In this document: piece after piece, positions 43,366 to 51,504 of the stretch
Position numbering within the stretch: position 1 is the stretch's first letter
How the letters are laid out: every line of letters starts with the position of its first letter
Notes under the pieces: model-generated
The model's database searches: none
The model's input: only the letters and a program-made list of their open reading frames with translations
What the model was told of the DNA's origin: nothing
Assembly (NCBI GenBank): GCA_002311855.1
Contig: DCAB01000012.1
Coordinates: 99,605-163,604 of the forward strand
Origin: Candidatus Dadabacteria bacterium UBA1144
GTDB taxonomy: Bacteria > Desulfobacterota_D > UBA1144
Length of the DNA stretch: 64,000 bases
Direction: 5' to 3'
Translations under genes and position numbers: made by a program

Positions 43366-45003
43366 CTATTTAGTTGCGGCAGGAGCTTTAAAGAAATCAT
43401 CAATAAAGATCATTAATCTAGATTGAAACGCCCAGATATTTCCTTCTGTTTCAAGTAAAGATTTTGCCCGCATACCACTAGTATTATTGTAGGCTTGAGC
43501 AATTAAAGCATCCTCAAGACCGCTACCTACATCAATATATGAACCAATTAATGAAAGTTCAACTCCATCAACTAGATCCATTGAATATGTAGCTTCATAC
43601 TCAGTACCTATATAGTCATCGATAGTACCTACTGTACCATCAGATGCACCAGCATTAGCACCTATATTTTGGTCGGCTGGATTGTCATTTTCATTCCATG
43701 CCATGATAACTTGAAGATTCAAATTATCACCATTTGCAAGGCCATAATCTATGGCACCTCTTAGATAACTCGCATTAATAACACTTCCTGATCTTTGATA
43801 AAGAGTAGGAATAACGTGTTTAAATAACAGGTTATCGAGATTGTAAGCACCACTAAATCTTATGATAGAACCCTCATAGTCATTTGAGGTTGTATTTCTC
43901 TCATCACCAGGTGATGTACCAGCTTCAATTAGTAGTTTTGAAAATGGAGCTGTTCCATCAACTGTTAATCTAGCTGCTGCAACATAGTTGGTTCTCTTAA
44001 CAACCAATTGGTCTTGGTTGGCATCAAGTGAAGCCTCAGGTGACAAGTCACCGTATGCACCAGTATATTCTGTAATGAACTGCCATCCATCACCTGAATA
44101 TTGCATATAAGCACTATAAAGTGCTAGCGCCATGTCATATCTGTACATGGTCCCTGCAATAGACATATTGTTTTGTTCTATAAATGGGAACAGATAAGCA
44201 CCATAGACTAAATTACCATTTGCTATAATCACAGCACTAGCTAAATAATCTACAGTTTGACCATTACCGTCAAACAGTCCAAAAGAACTGTCAGAACTAT
44301 GGCTTCCAACTTCAAAGTCACTACCACCACCAAGATAATCAGAAACTAACACTAATGTTAAGCTTCCCAATGGTGTACCAAAAGCTTTTAACCAAAGTAA
44401 ACGATCGACGTTAAAACCCTTGTCTGAATAAGGATCATGACCACCGTTTGCATATATACCCATAGCAAAGTCAAATGGTTGTCTTCCGATTCTTACGAAA
44501 CCTTTATCACCTAAGTTAATATCTGCATGCATGTACTTAACTGTGAAACTTCCGTAATCTTCATCGATAGCATCATCACCCCAAAGAAAAGCACCGCCAA
44601 ACCTGTCGGTGTATCTTAGGTCATCCATAACAACACCACCACTTTCTGAACCATCAGAGTCTTCACCAAACAGACCACCAGTAGCACCACCAGCAATAGC
44701 ATTACTTAGAACATCAATTGACGATCTAATTGTAACTGCATCACTAAGGACTAATTGAGGTGTTAGACGAAGAGTCATATCAGCAAAGTGGATATGCTCA
44801 CCAGTAGTATCACTATCTAAACCACCAGCTAAGTTTAACAACTCGGCAGGTGTAAGAATGTTATGATACGTGGCATTATGGAGTGATCTCCAACGAAACC
44901 GCATAAAACTTGGGAATCCGCCAAGGCTTAGTTCCACAGCAAAAGATGGAATAGCTAGACCAAGAGCAAAGACCAAAGTTAATACATATTTCATAATACG
45001 CAT
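43366..45003 (-). CDS. Outer-membrane beta-barrel porin, probably highly expressed
   Basis: This 545-residue protein has a signal peptide (MKYVLTLVFALGLAIPSFA from the second Met) and a long barrel rich in Asp, Gly, Asn, Ser and aromatic residues with alternating strands, and stretches such as FVRIGRQPFDFAMGIYANGG typical of porins of the alginate/DUF1302-like or OprB-like kind. I cannot name its family securely. Everything around it suggests high expression: a sigma70-like promoter, AGGAGGT 7 bases before the ATG at 45003, and an intrinsic terminator. It is acidic and low in cysteine, as expected for a major outer-membrane protein. Transported solute unknown. Confidence 0.75.
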   Translation of the reverse strand: MRIMKYVLTLVFALGLAIPSFAVELSLGGFPSFMRFRWRSLHNATYHNILTPAELLNLAGGLDSDTTGEHIHFADMTLRLTPQLVLSDAVTIRSSIDVLSNAIAGGATGGLFGEDSDGSESGGVVMDDLRYTDRFGGAFLWGDDAIDEDYGSFTVKYMHADINLGDKGFVRIGRQPFDFAMGIYANGGHDPYSDKGFNVDRLLWLKAFGTPLGSLTLVLVSDYLGGGSDFEVGSHSSDSSFGLFDGNGQTVDYLASAVIIANGNLVYGAYLFPFIEQNNMSIAGTMYRYDMALALYSAYMQYSGDGWQFITEYTGAYGDLSPEASLDANQDQLVVKRTNYVAAARLTVDGTAPFSKLLIEAGTSPGDERNTTSNDYEGSIIRFSGAYNLDNLLFKHVIPTLYQRSGSVINASYLRGAIDYGLANGDNLNLQVIMAWNENDNPADQNIGANAGASDGTVGTIDDYIGTEYEATYSMDLVDGVELSLIGSYIDVGSGLEDALIAQAYNNTSGMRAKSLLETEGNIWAFQSRLMIFIDDFFKAPAATK

Positions 45004-45033
45004 CTCTCTACCTCCTTTTTGTAAAGATACATA

Positions 45034-45063
45034 ACTATATTGTATTTTTGCCCTCTAAGTCAA
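45034..45063 (-). promoter_or_regulatory. Promoter of the major porin gene
   Basis: On the minus strand TTGACT (45058-45063) and TATAGT (45034-45039) are 18 bases apart. The transcript would start near 45027 and carry AGGAGGT before the porin ATG at 45003. Confidence 0.6.
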
Positions 45064-45067
45064 GGTA

Positions 45068-45113
45068 TTTGTTAATTTTTTCTTAAGAAATCTTGTGGTT
45101 TTTGCTTAACAAA
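45068..45113. promoter_or_regulatory. Nested palindromes upstream of the porin promoter (candidate operator)
   Basis: TTTGTTAA (45068-45075) and its exact complement TTAACAAA (45106-45113) flank a perfect 12-base palindrome TTTCTTAAGAAA (45079-45090). The group begins 5 bases upstream of the porin -35 box, a common place for activator or repressor sites. The regulator is unknown. Confidence 0.4.
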
Positions 45114-45193
45114 ATCATTCTTTTGACAATTTTATCTCTTAATCTGATAAAGATTTAAAAAAGATCAAGCATTACAGGTAGTTGGATGATTTA

Positions 45194-46564
45194 TCACAAA
45201 TCAAAGATTTTTCCCGGATTCATTATATTTTTAGGGTCTATTGATCGCTTTAAAAGCTTCATCAATGGTAACGAATCGCCATGTTCCATTAACAAATATT
45301 CTTTTTTGTTAAGACCAATTCCATGCTCACCCGTGATAGTACCACCTAATTCGAGAGATTTTGCAACCAATTTATCACTAAATCGTCTAATCATATGAAA
45401 ATCGTCCTTATTTTGAGGATCATATAGAATTGTGACATGGAAATTTCCATCTCCTACATGTCCTATTATCGGGGCTCTTAGGTTAAGTTTTCTTATCTCT
45501 AATTCAGCAAATTCTATGCATTCTGCAAGTTTTGTAATTGGGACACAAGCATCCGTGGCATATATCCTTGAATTTGGCTTAAGCGCCTTAACAGACCAGT
45601 AAACATCATGTCTCGCTTTCCAAAGTCTATTTCTTTCTTCAAAATCTTTTGACCAACTGAATTTAAATCCATTGTTAGCCTCGCAAATATCCTTTGAGTT
45701 ATCGATTGATTCAATATTTGATCTCTCACTTCCATGAAATTCAAAAAAAAGAGTAGGTTCGATATCCAGACCTTCAAGTTTTGAGAAATTAATACTTATC
45801 TCCATCTGTTCAGCATTCAATAATTCAATTCTTGCAACTGGTATACCAAACTGGATAATCTCTTTTGCCGAATTTACCGCTCTTTCAACACTATCAAAAT
45901 GACATATCCCACTTATGATGCTTTCTGGAACAGGGCTGAGCTTCAGTTGTATCTCTGTTATTATTCCCAATGTTCCCTCTGAACCAATAAACAATCCGGT
46001 CAAATTGTAACCAGCAGATGATTTCTTGGACCTACTCCCAGTTGTAATTATATCCCCATTAGGTAGAACAACTGTCAGAGCCAAAACATTCGTTCTCATC
46101 GTACCATATCTTACTGCCATTGTTCCAGAAGCTGAAGTTGAACACATCCCTCCTATAGTAGCATCCGCCCCCGGATCAATTGGAAAAAAAACACCTTGAT
46201 CTTTCAAATAGTTGTTTAGTTGAATTCTTGTTACCGCAGCCTGTACTCTACAGTCAAAATCGTCTTTATTAATTTCTAGAATATCGTTTAAATTCTCAAG
46301 ACTTACGGAAATGCCTTTCTCGTTTCCTACAACTTGTCCTTCTAAAGATGTCCCTGCACCAAAAGGAACAACAGGTACTTCATATTCGCTGCATAATTTT
46401 AATATTTCCGAAATTTCTTCCGTACTATTGGGGAAAGCAACACCAAAGGGGAGCACGGGGTCAAATATGTCCTCTCCTTTTGCATAATTTGATCTTACAC
46501 TTTCAGACAGAGCAAATCTCTTATCAAGTAACGATAAAATTTTTTTAACAAACCCTTCGTTCAT
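45194..46564 (-). CDS. FAD-linked 2-hydroxy-acid oxidoreductase (GlcD / D-lactate dehydrogenase family)
   Basis: This 456-residue flavoprotein has the PCMH FAD domain (VVPFGAGTSLEGQVVG, about 66-81; GGMCSTSASGTMAVRYG, about 138-154; GSEGTLGIITEIQLKL, about 194-209) and the C-terminal FAD-oxidase domain with IGHVGDGNFHVTILYD and TGEHGIGLNKKEYL. It oxidises D-lactate, glycolate or a related 2-hydroxy acid. No glcE/glcF subunits adjoin, so it resembles single-subunit D-lactate dehydrogenases. D-lactate is released by MurQ (39.2 kb), which makes it a plausible consumer of that product, though this is inference. Confidence 0.88.
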   Translation of the reverse strand: MNEGFVKKILSLLDKRFALSESVRSNYAKGEDIFDPVLPFGVAFPNSTEEISEILKLCSEYEVPVVPFGAGTSLEGQVVGNEKGISVSLENLNDILEINKDDFDCRVQAAVTRIQLNNYLKDQGVFFPIDPGADATIGGMCSTSASGTMAVRYGTMRTNVLALTVVLPNGDIITTGSRSKKSSAGYNLTGLFIGSEGTLGIITEIQLKLSPVPESIISGICHFDSVERAVNSAKEIIQFGIPVARIELLNAEQMEISINFSKLEGLDIEPTLFFEFHGSERSNIESIDNSKDICEANNGFKFSWSKDFEERNRLWKARHDVYWSVKALKPNSRIYATDACVPITKLAECIEFAELEIRKLNLRAPIIGHVGDGNFHVTILYDPQNKDDFHMIRRFSDKLVAKSLELGGTITGEHGIGLNKKEYLLMEHGDSLPLMKLLKRSIDPKNIMNPGKIFDL

Positions 46565-46623
46565 ACGTAATTAGTATAAACTTTATAAAAAAGAATGCCT
46601 TTCAATTAGTATGTTGCCTTGAA

Positions 46624-46758
46624 TTAATCTAATTCTTCGATACTTTCTCCGCCCATCCATGATGGTCTTTCGTCCCATTGCTTGTTAATCCATGAGCATC
46701 CTTGGACCGAGGAAAGAAGAAAAACCGCGAGTATAAAAATTCTTGAAAACTTTTTCAA
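46624..46758 (-). CDS. Tiny lipoprotein (44 residues)
   Basis: Reading the minus strand from a TTG at 46756-46758 gives 44 residues ending at TAA (46624-46626). The N-terminus KKFSRIFILAVFLLSSVQGC is a lipoprotein signal with lipobox VQGC (Cys21), followed by a short Trp-rich, acidic tail (W23, W28, W34; ends IEELD). A GGAGG ribosome binding site stands 5 bases before the TTG and a promoter-like pair lies upstream. The gene is too short for most gene finders. Function unknown. Confidence 0.65.
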   Translation of the reverse strand: MKKFSRIFILAVFLLSSVQGCSWINKQWDERPSWMGGESIEELD

Positions 46759-46783
46759 ATTAAACCTCCGGACTTTGTTTACT

Positions 46784-46811
46784 ATATTAATACATATCAG
46801 AGATTTTTCAA
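46784..46811 (-). promoter_or_regulatory. Candidate promoter of the tiny lipoprotein gene
   Basis: On the minus strand TTGAAA (46806-46811) is followed after 16 bases by TAATAT (46784-46789); a shifted TATAGT at 46781-46786 is an alternative -10. It lies about 25 bases before the TTG start and its GGAGG, after the end of the OprP-type porin gene. Confidence 0.35.
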
Positions 46812-46864
46812 AAAAATGCAGAAAATTCTTCGTATCCCTTCCCGCACCATGTCTATATATATTT

Positions 46865-48217
46865 TTAGAATTTAAACTGAGCCTGTAATCTAAATGTTCT
46901 TGTTTGTTTGTTGTTTTGTTTAATGCCAGCAGAAGTTAGTCCCTGTTCTTCGTTGATGTAACCATAATCAGCATTGATTTTCAAATTATGGCCAACAAAA
47001 TATTTTGAAATCATATAAGTGTGTTCAGTGATTAAATCATCAGATTTATCTGATTGATCTCTTTGTCCATACCTATAGCCAGCTGACCAGTTGTCCATTA
47101 TATGATAAGAACCTTGCAATCTTAGCCAATTTATTGATTCATTTCCAATCTTCAGCGTATCCTCGGATCCTTTAAGTGTGGAGTATTCGCCCTCCAAGGA
47201 AGCCCCTTTGTATTTAAGCGCTACATCATAAGTCCAGCCAGTTACATCTAGTTGGGTTAATCCATAAGAGGTTTTTCCATTGTAACTCTTATAAGCTTTC
47301 CACAGGTCTTGGAGTCTGTCGTCAAATTTGCCTCCAACATTCTCTGAAAAATTTAATGAGCTATAAGTAGTCTCAATGCCTTTCCATGAAAGATAACCTG
47401 ATGAAATTCTTATCCTTAATTCATCAGATTTCTTTAGGTCTCCTTGGCTTTTTTTCATTTTTCCAAGAGGATGGAATTCCAATCTAGTCACATATACATT
47501 GTCATTTACATCTAGGTCTGATGTATCTCTTTTTGTATTACCACCAAGACCAGTACCAAAATAAAAAGTACCTGTTATGACATCTCTAAAGTAACCATCC
47601 AGTTTGAGTCCATGATCTCTCGCGAAACCGATTTGTTTTGAAGATTTATCAACGAACTCAAGTGTGCTTGAGGAATTTTGTTCTTCAAGGGTCCATGGCA
47701 CTTTCATTTGACCAAAAGTAAGTTTAGCAACCGGTTTTTTTGCACTACCAAATTTATATCCAACGTACACGTCTGCCATCCCAAGTCCACTACCTGCACC
47801 ACCACACTCAGTGCCGTTTTTATCAGAACAAAATACATATTTGTAGAATATGTTTGGACTATATGCATACCCACCAATAGTTACATTGAATCTCCTTATT
47901 TGAAAATCGGCACCTCGGCCAGTAATACCATCTGTTGTAGATCCTGGTGAACCTTGTTTTTCCTGGTTCCATATTGTGTGATCAAATCTGGCTTGAATTC
48001 TACTGCCAAGATTCAGTTTAAATGCTTCTCCACCTTTAAACTCAATTCCTTCGCCTGCCTTATACCTTAATTTGATATCCTCAGAATCTGTAATTAAGTC
48101 AGTTTTTAAATTGTTGATAATTACAGATGAAGAATCTTCAGGCAATTCTTTGCTAAATACCGTTGAGATAAAGATTAAAGAAGATAACAAGAAAAGTGGT
48201 ATTATGAGCTTATTCAT
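46865..48217 (-). CDS. OprP/OprO-type phosphate-selective porin
   Basis: This 450-residue outer-membrane protein has a signal peptide (about 1-23) and matches the phosphate-selective porin O/P family: LNLGSRIQARFDHTIW, FQIRRFNVTIGGYAYSPNIFYKYVF, KLTFGQMKVPWTLEEQNSS, and a terminal strand ending in QAQFKF with the C-terminal Phe expected for barrel assembly. It follows the PiT-like permease by 14 bases, so together they form an outer- and inner-membrane phosphate route. Two cysteines near residue 111-120 may form a disulfide. Confidence 0.88.
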   Translation of the reverse strand: MNKLIIPLFLLSSLIFISTVFSKELPEDSSSVIINNLKTDLITDSEDIKLRYKAGEGIEFKGGEAFKLNLGSRIQARFDHTIWNQEKQGSPGSTTDGITGRGADFQIRRFNVTIGGYAYSPNIFYKYVFCSDKNGTECGGAGSGLGMADVYVGYKFGSAKKPVAKLTFGQMKVPWTLEEQNSSSTLEFVDKSSKQIGFARDHGLKLDGYFRDVITGTFYFGTGLGGNTKRDTSDLDVNDNVYVTRLEFHPLGKMKKSQGDLKKSDELRIRISSGYLSWKGIETTYSSLNFSENVGGKFDDRLQDLWKAYKSYNGKTSYGLTQLDVTGWTYDVALKYKGASLEGEYSTLKGSEDTLKIGNESINWLRLQGSYHIMDNWSAGYRYGQRDQSDKSDDLITEHTYMISKYFVGHNLKINADYGYINEEQGLTSAGIKQNNKQTRTFRLQAQFKF

Positions 48218-48231
48218 ATGTGCTTTTAATC

Positions 48232-49191
48232 TTAACCTTCATTTCCTTGTAAAAATAGAACTCCAAAGACTACCAAAATTGAAATCGCAAGTCCAAGTAA
48301 AAGTTTTCCAAAATCTTTTGCAACAATAGGGAAAATATATTTCAATTTATACTCTTTTCTAGTAGTCGACATTGCCAATTCTCTACCAGAAAGAAGTCCC
48401 ACAAAAACCCATGTAGTCGACATTGGAAGGTCATTCCATTCTTTGAAAGAATATAAAATTAATCCATATATGACGTTAATTATACTTGTGGAACGTAAGT
48501 ATCGAGAGCCAGTCTTGTTTAAGACAATTTTTTGTATTCTTCCACCTCCAATATAGAAGATAAAAGCCAAAAAAAGAACCCCGGTGGCTATTACAGCCAA
48601 TAAAGAATAAAGCGGCAATTGGCGTGGTAAATAGACCGCAATATTTGCTAAATCATGCTGTAACCATATAACAAACAAATAACCGCTGGTGACCCATTGG
48701 GCAACTCTCCAGTATTTTATATTCTGAGAATGGACTTTATTTTCTTTTTCATCAAGAAATGAACTTATCACTAACCAAATTAGATAAGCTGCCACAGCCG
48801 CGACACCGTATCCGACTATCGATTTAACAACTATTTTTTCTAACACAACTTGAGAAGCAAATACCGAGAATACCAAAAAAGTAGTAGAGACTGGTATGCC
48901 ATATCTAGTTAAAAAAAGAAGAACTGCAGGAGCCAAGGCATGATACCATTGTGGTTCTATGTAAGCTACTCTCGTTAATCGACCATAGGCCATATCACCA
49001 CCCGTTGTTATCCAGCCATAAAGCACAACCAACGTAAAGATAGTGCCGCCAAACAACCATAACCATTTCCAGTCTATCGATTCTTTATTGGAAGCTATGA
49101 AAGTTCCAAGAGTTTGAATGCTGTCATTTGCAATTACCGAGTATGAGGCGAGTAAAAATCCTATTATAGCCCAAATGCTAAGTATTTCCAT
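48232..49191 (-). CDS. PiT-family inorganic phosphate transporter-like protein
   Basis: This 319-residue membrane protein has about nine to ten helices and the PiT hallmark near the N-terminus, ANDSIQTLGTFIAS (about 21-34, compare GANDxxNxxG), with a second related site around STTWVFVGLLSGRELA (about 268-283). PiT carriers import phosphate by proton or sodium symport. It is shorter than E. coli PitA (499) and lacks its central loop. AGAGGTG precedes the ATG by 5 bases. It is the first gene of a pair with the phosphate-type porin. Confidence 0.85.
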   Translation of the reverse strand: MEILSIWAIIGFLLASYSVIANDSIQTLGTFIASNKESIDWKWLWLFGGTIFTLVVLYGWITTGGDMAYGRLTRVAYIEPQWYHALAPAVLLFLTRYGIPVSTTFLVFSVFASQVVLEKIVVKSIVGYGVAAVAAYLIWLVISSFLDEKENKVHSQNIKYWRVAQWVTSGYLFVIWLQHDLANIAVYLPRQLPLYSLLAVIATGVLFLAFIFYIGGGRIQKIVLNKTGSRYLRSTSIINVIYGLILYSFKEWNDLPMSTTWVFVGLLSGRELAMSTTRKEYKLKYIFPIVAKDFGKLLLGLAISILVVFGVLFLQGNEG

Positions 49192-49351
49192 GTTACACCT
49201 CTATAGATTTTATAAATAAATTTTGGCAAAAAAAAGTATTCTTTTGTGTATAAGGAAATAATGAAAAAGTGTAGTTGTGGAATTTCACGAAACAAAAATA
49301 TAAACTAAAAAAAAAAAATTACAACAGTTTTTCTAAGAAAACTTAGTGCAC

Positions 49352-50155
49352 TTAATGGAGTTGTCTGACTGGAATTTTTTTATCCTCCGAAGCTAGATAG
49401 ATCTCCATGGCTTCTGGTAAAAACTCTCTCATCGCTTGTATTCTTTTTAGGGTTGGAGGGTGGGTACTAAGCCATTCGGGTGGTCTTGGTTTGCCCTTAT
49501 TGGTCTCATACATTATTTCCCAGAACGTGACTGCCTCTTCGGGATTATAGCCAGCCCTTGCCATATATATCAATCCGATTTGATCTGCTTCACTTTCTTG
49601 TAATCTACTATAAGGAAGAATAACACCAATCAATACAGTCGGGGCATATGCTTGAAATACCGCATACTGGACAGCTGAATCCTTTTTTCGCATAGCAATC
49701 TGAAGAGCAACGGCACCCACCTGAGCTAAAATCCCCAAACTTATTCTTTCTCCACCATGCCTTGCAGTTGCATGCGCAATTTCATGTCCCATAACCGCTG
49801 CTATTTGAGCCTCGTTGTCCATAATATCAAGAATGCCTTCATAAAATGCAATCTTTCCACCGGGGAGGCACCATGCATTGATAACATCTGATTCAATTAC
49901 ATTAAATTCCCAATTGTAATTCTTTCCGGTTACCGGCCCAATTCTGGTACCTACTTGCCGTACAGAATCTATATAGGCCTTATTGGTAGATAATTTATTC
50001 TCTTTTAATGCTTGATTATATGCAGTAAGGCCTAATTGTATCTCTTGATATTCAGACAAAAGAATCAATTGACCTCTGCCAGTTATAGGAGCCGTAGTAC
50101 AGGAGATTAAAAAAAGAGAAAGAAAGATAAAAAGTGCGGGTAAGTTTCGTATCAT
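49352..50155 (-). CDS. M48-family metalloprotease, lipoprotein
   Basis: This 267-residue protein carries a lipoprotein signal with lipobox LISC (Cys19) and a zinc-protease motif HEIAH (H124-H128), with a third-ligand candidate in ESEADQIGLIYMARAGY. It resembles LoiP/YcaL or the protease domain of BepA, which maintain outer-membrane proteins in the periplasm. There are no TPR repeats after the protease domain, unlike BepA. Its ATG begins one base after the aminotransferase stop, so the two share a transcript. Confidence 0.93.
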   Translation of the reverse strand: MIRNLPALFIFLSLFLISCTTAPITGRGQLILLSEYQEIQLGLTAYNQALKENKLSTNKAYIDSVRQVGTRIGPVTGKNYNWEFNVIESDVINAWCLPGGKIAFYEGILDIMDNEAQIAAVMGHEIAHATARHGGERISLGILAQVGAVALQIAMRKKDSAVQYAVFQAYAPTVLIGVILPYSRLQESEADQIGLIYMARAGYNPEEAVTFWEIMYETNKGKPRPPEWLSTHPPTLKRIQAMREFLPEAMEIYLASEDKKIPVRQLH

Positions 50156-51331
50156 TTATTTTGCGAAGAGCTTTTTCATTCTTTCTATGCCTTGATGGAT
50201 ATCATCATCAGATAAAGCATATGTGATCCTAGAAAATCCTTCTCCTTGAGTACCAAAGGCTGTTCCAGCAACAACTGCAACGCCTGCTTCAACCACAAGC
50301 TTATCCGTAAATTCTTGAGATGTAAGACCAGTTCCCGAGATATCAGGAAAACAATAAAATGAACCAGGGGGAGCCACGCATTCGATTCCCGGGACCTCGT
50401 TCAACCCCTTAACCATAAGATCCCTTTTGTCTTGTAAAAGTTCCCTTTTTTCAATAGTCCAATCTTGAGGTCCGCTAATAGCTTCAAAAGCAGCCCTCTG
50501 AATAAATGCAGCTACATTTGTTATTGAATCTTGTAAAAAGATAGAAAGCTTTGTAATGATTTCCTGATTTGCTACAGCAAAACCTATTCTCCAGCCCGTC
50601 ATCGCATACGTTTTGGACCACGTATCAATGACGATACACCTATCTTTCATTTCAGGTATCGATGCTATTGTCTTATGTTCTTTTCCATCATAGATTACTT
50701 GGCTAAAAATCTCATCAGTAATCACTAAGAGGTCGGGATGTTTCAATACAATCTCGGCAATTTCTTCAGGATTTTCAACTAGCTGACCATTTGGTCTTTG
50801 TGGAGTATTGATGATAAGAAGTTTAGTTTTATCAGTAATCATTTTGTCAAGCTTTGCAAGGTCGTACTGCCAATCTCCTTTGTTTAAAGGAGTATGGTGA
50901 ATCTTGGCATTTGCATATTTAGCCCAAACTTCATCAGGTGGATAGCCAGGATTAGGGAATACAACTTCATCTCCATCCTCAAGTAATGTAAGCAAAGTCA
51001 TAGTTAAAGCATTTTTGGCTCCAGCCGTAATAATCACATCTTCAGGTTGAGTTCCGGGCCTTCTATCTTTCATCGTTTCTCGGGCAATATATTCCCTCAA
51101 TTCGGTTAGACCAGGGCCTGGATCGTATCTTACGTATCCTGCCTCAAGAGCTTCGATCGTTGCATCAAGAATATGTTGAGGAGTTTCAAAGTCATCACCT
51201 TGATAGTCGCCTTTTTCAAAATGAATTATTTTCTTGCCGGTTTCTTCTTCGAGTTGCTTAGCGACTCTCATACTTGCCCATTGTTTAGGCAAAGTGAAGT
51301 GATTGGTTCTCTTGCTGAAGTTGTAACCCAT
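50156..51331 (-). CDS. Pyridoxal-phosphate aminotransferase, class I/II (aspartate aminotransferase family)
   Basis: This 391-residue fold-type I aminotransferase has TAGAKNALTMTLLTLL (about 86-101), the NPGYPPDE segment, the PLP-lysine in TWSKTYAMTGWRIGF (near 240) and the substrate-binding Arg in FSRITYALS (near 371). The position of TPQRPNGQ in place of the usual NPxNPTG is unusual. It is most like AspC-type or broad-specificity transaminases; exact substrate cannot be read. The ribosome binding site GGAGGTG is strong. It is upstream of the M48 protease. Confidence 0.88.
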   Translation of the reverse strand: MGYNFSKRTNHFTLPKQWASMRVAKQLEEETGKKIIHFEKGDYQGDDFETPQHILDATIEALEAGYVRYDPGPGLTELREYIARETMKDRRPGTQPEDVIITAGAKNALTMTLLTLLEDGDEVVFPNPGYPPDEVWAKYANAKIHHTPLNKGDWQYDLAKLDKMITDKTKLLIINTPQRPNGQLVENPEEIAEIVLKHPDLLVITDEIFSQVIYDGKEHKTIASIPEMKDRCIVIDTWSKTYAMTGWRIGFAVANQEIITKLSIFLQDSITNVAAFIQRAAFEAISGPQDWTIEKRELLQDKRDLMVKGLNEVPGIECVAPPGSFYCFPDISGTGLTSQEFTDKLVVEAGVAVVAGTAFGTQGEGFSRITYALSDDDIHQGIERMKKLFAK

Positions 51332-51370
51332 TGTGCACCTCCAAAGACGCCCGTTACAATTTTAACAAGA

Positions 51371-51398
51371 AGTATGAAATATTTATATTTTTTGTCAA
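51371..51398 (-). promoter_or_regulatory. Candidate promoter of the aminotransferase-M48 protease genes
   Basis: On the minus strand a perfect TTGACA (51393-51398) is followed after 16 bases by CATACT (51371-51376), about 40 bases upstream of the aminotransferase ATG. Its -35 box overlaps that of the divergent promoter below. Confidence 0.4.
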
Positions 51399-51421
51399 AC
51401 ATTGCCAAGGTATCGTATATA
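51392..51421 (+). promoter_or_regulatory. Candidate divergent promoter of the deoxyhypusine-synthase-like gene
   Basis: TTGTCA (51392-51397) and TATATA (51416-51421) are 18 bases apart, about 84 bases before the ATG at 51505. It overlaps the opposite -35 box, so RNA polymerase could serve only one direction at a time. Confidence 0.3.
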
Positions 51422-51504
51422 AAAGACAATAGAAACTTACTTATTGCAATAATGAGTAGTTTCTTTATGATTAATGAGTCAATCGTTGGAGAAATAATGG
51501 CTTA

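Noticed and set aside
45123..45152. Plus-strand TTGACA with a GATAAA-like -10
   Set aside because: No plus-strand gene follows; the next gene is on the other strand, and AT-rich spacers produce such matches by chance.
49305..49343. Minus-strand terminator after the M48 protease gene
   Set aside because: The stem is imperfect (7 weak A/T-rich pairs) and the 12-T run lies 7 bases away, so it is too weak to call although termination here is plausible.
51451..51504. 17-codon frame ahead of the DHS-like gene as a leader peptide
   Set aside because: No attenuator hairpins or biased codons support it; likely chance.
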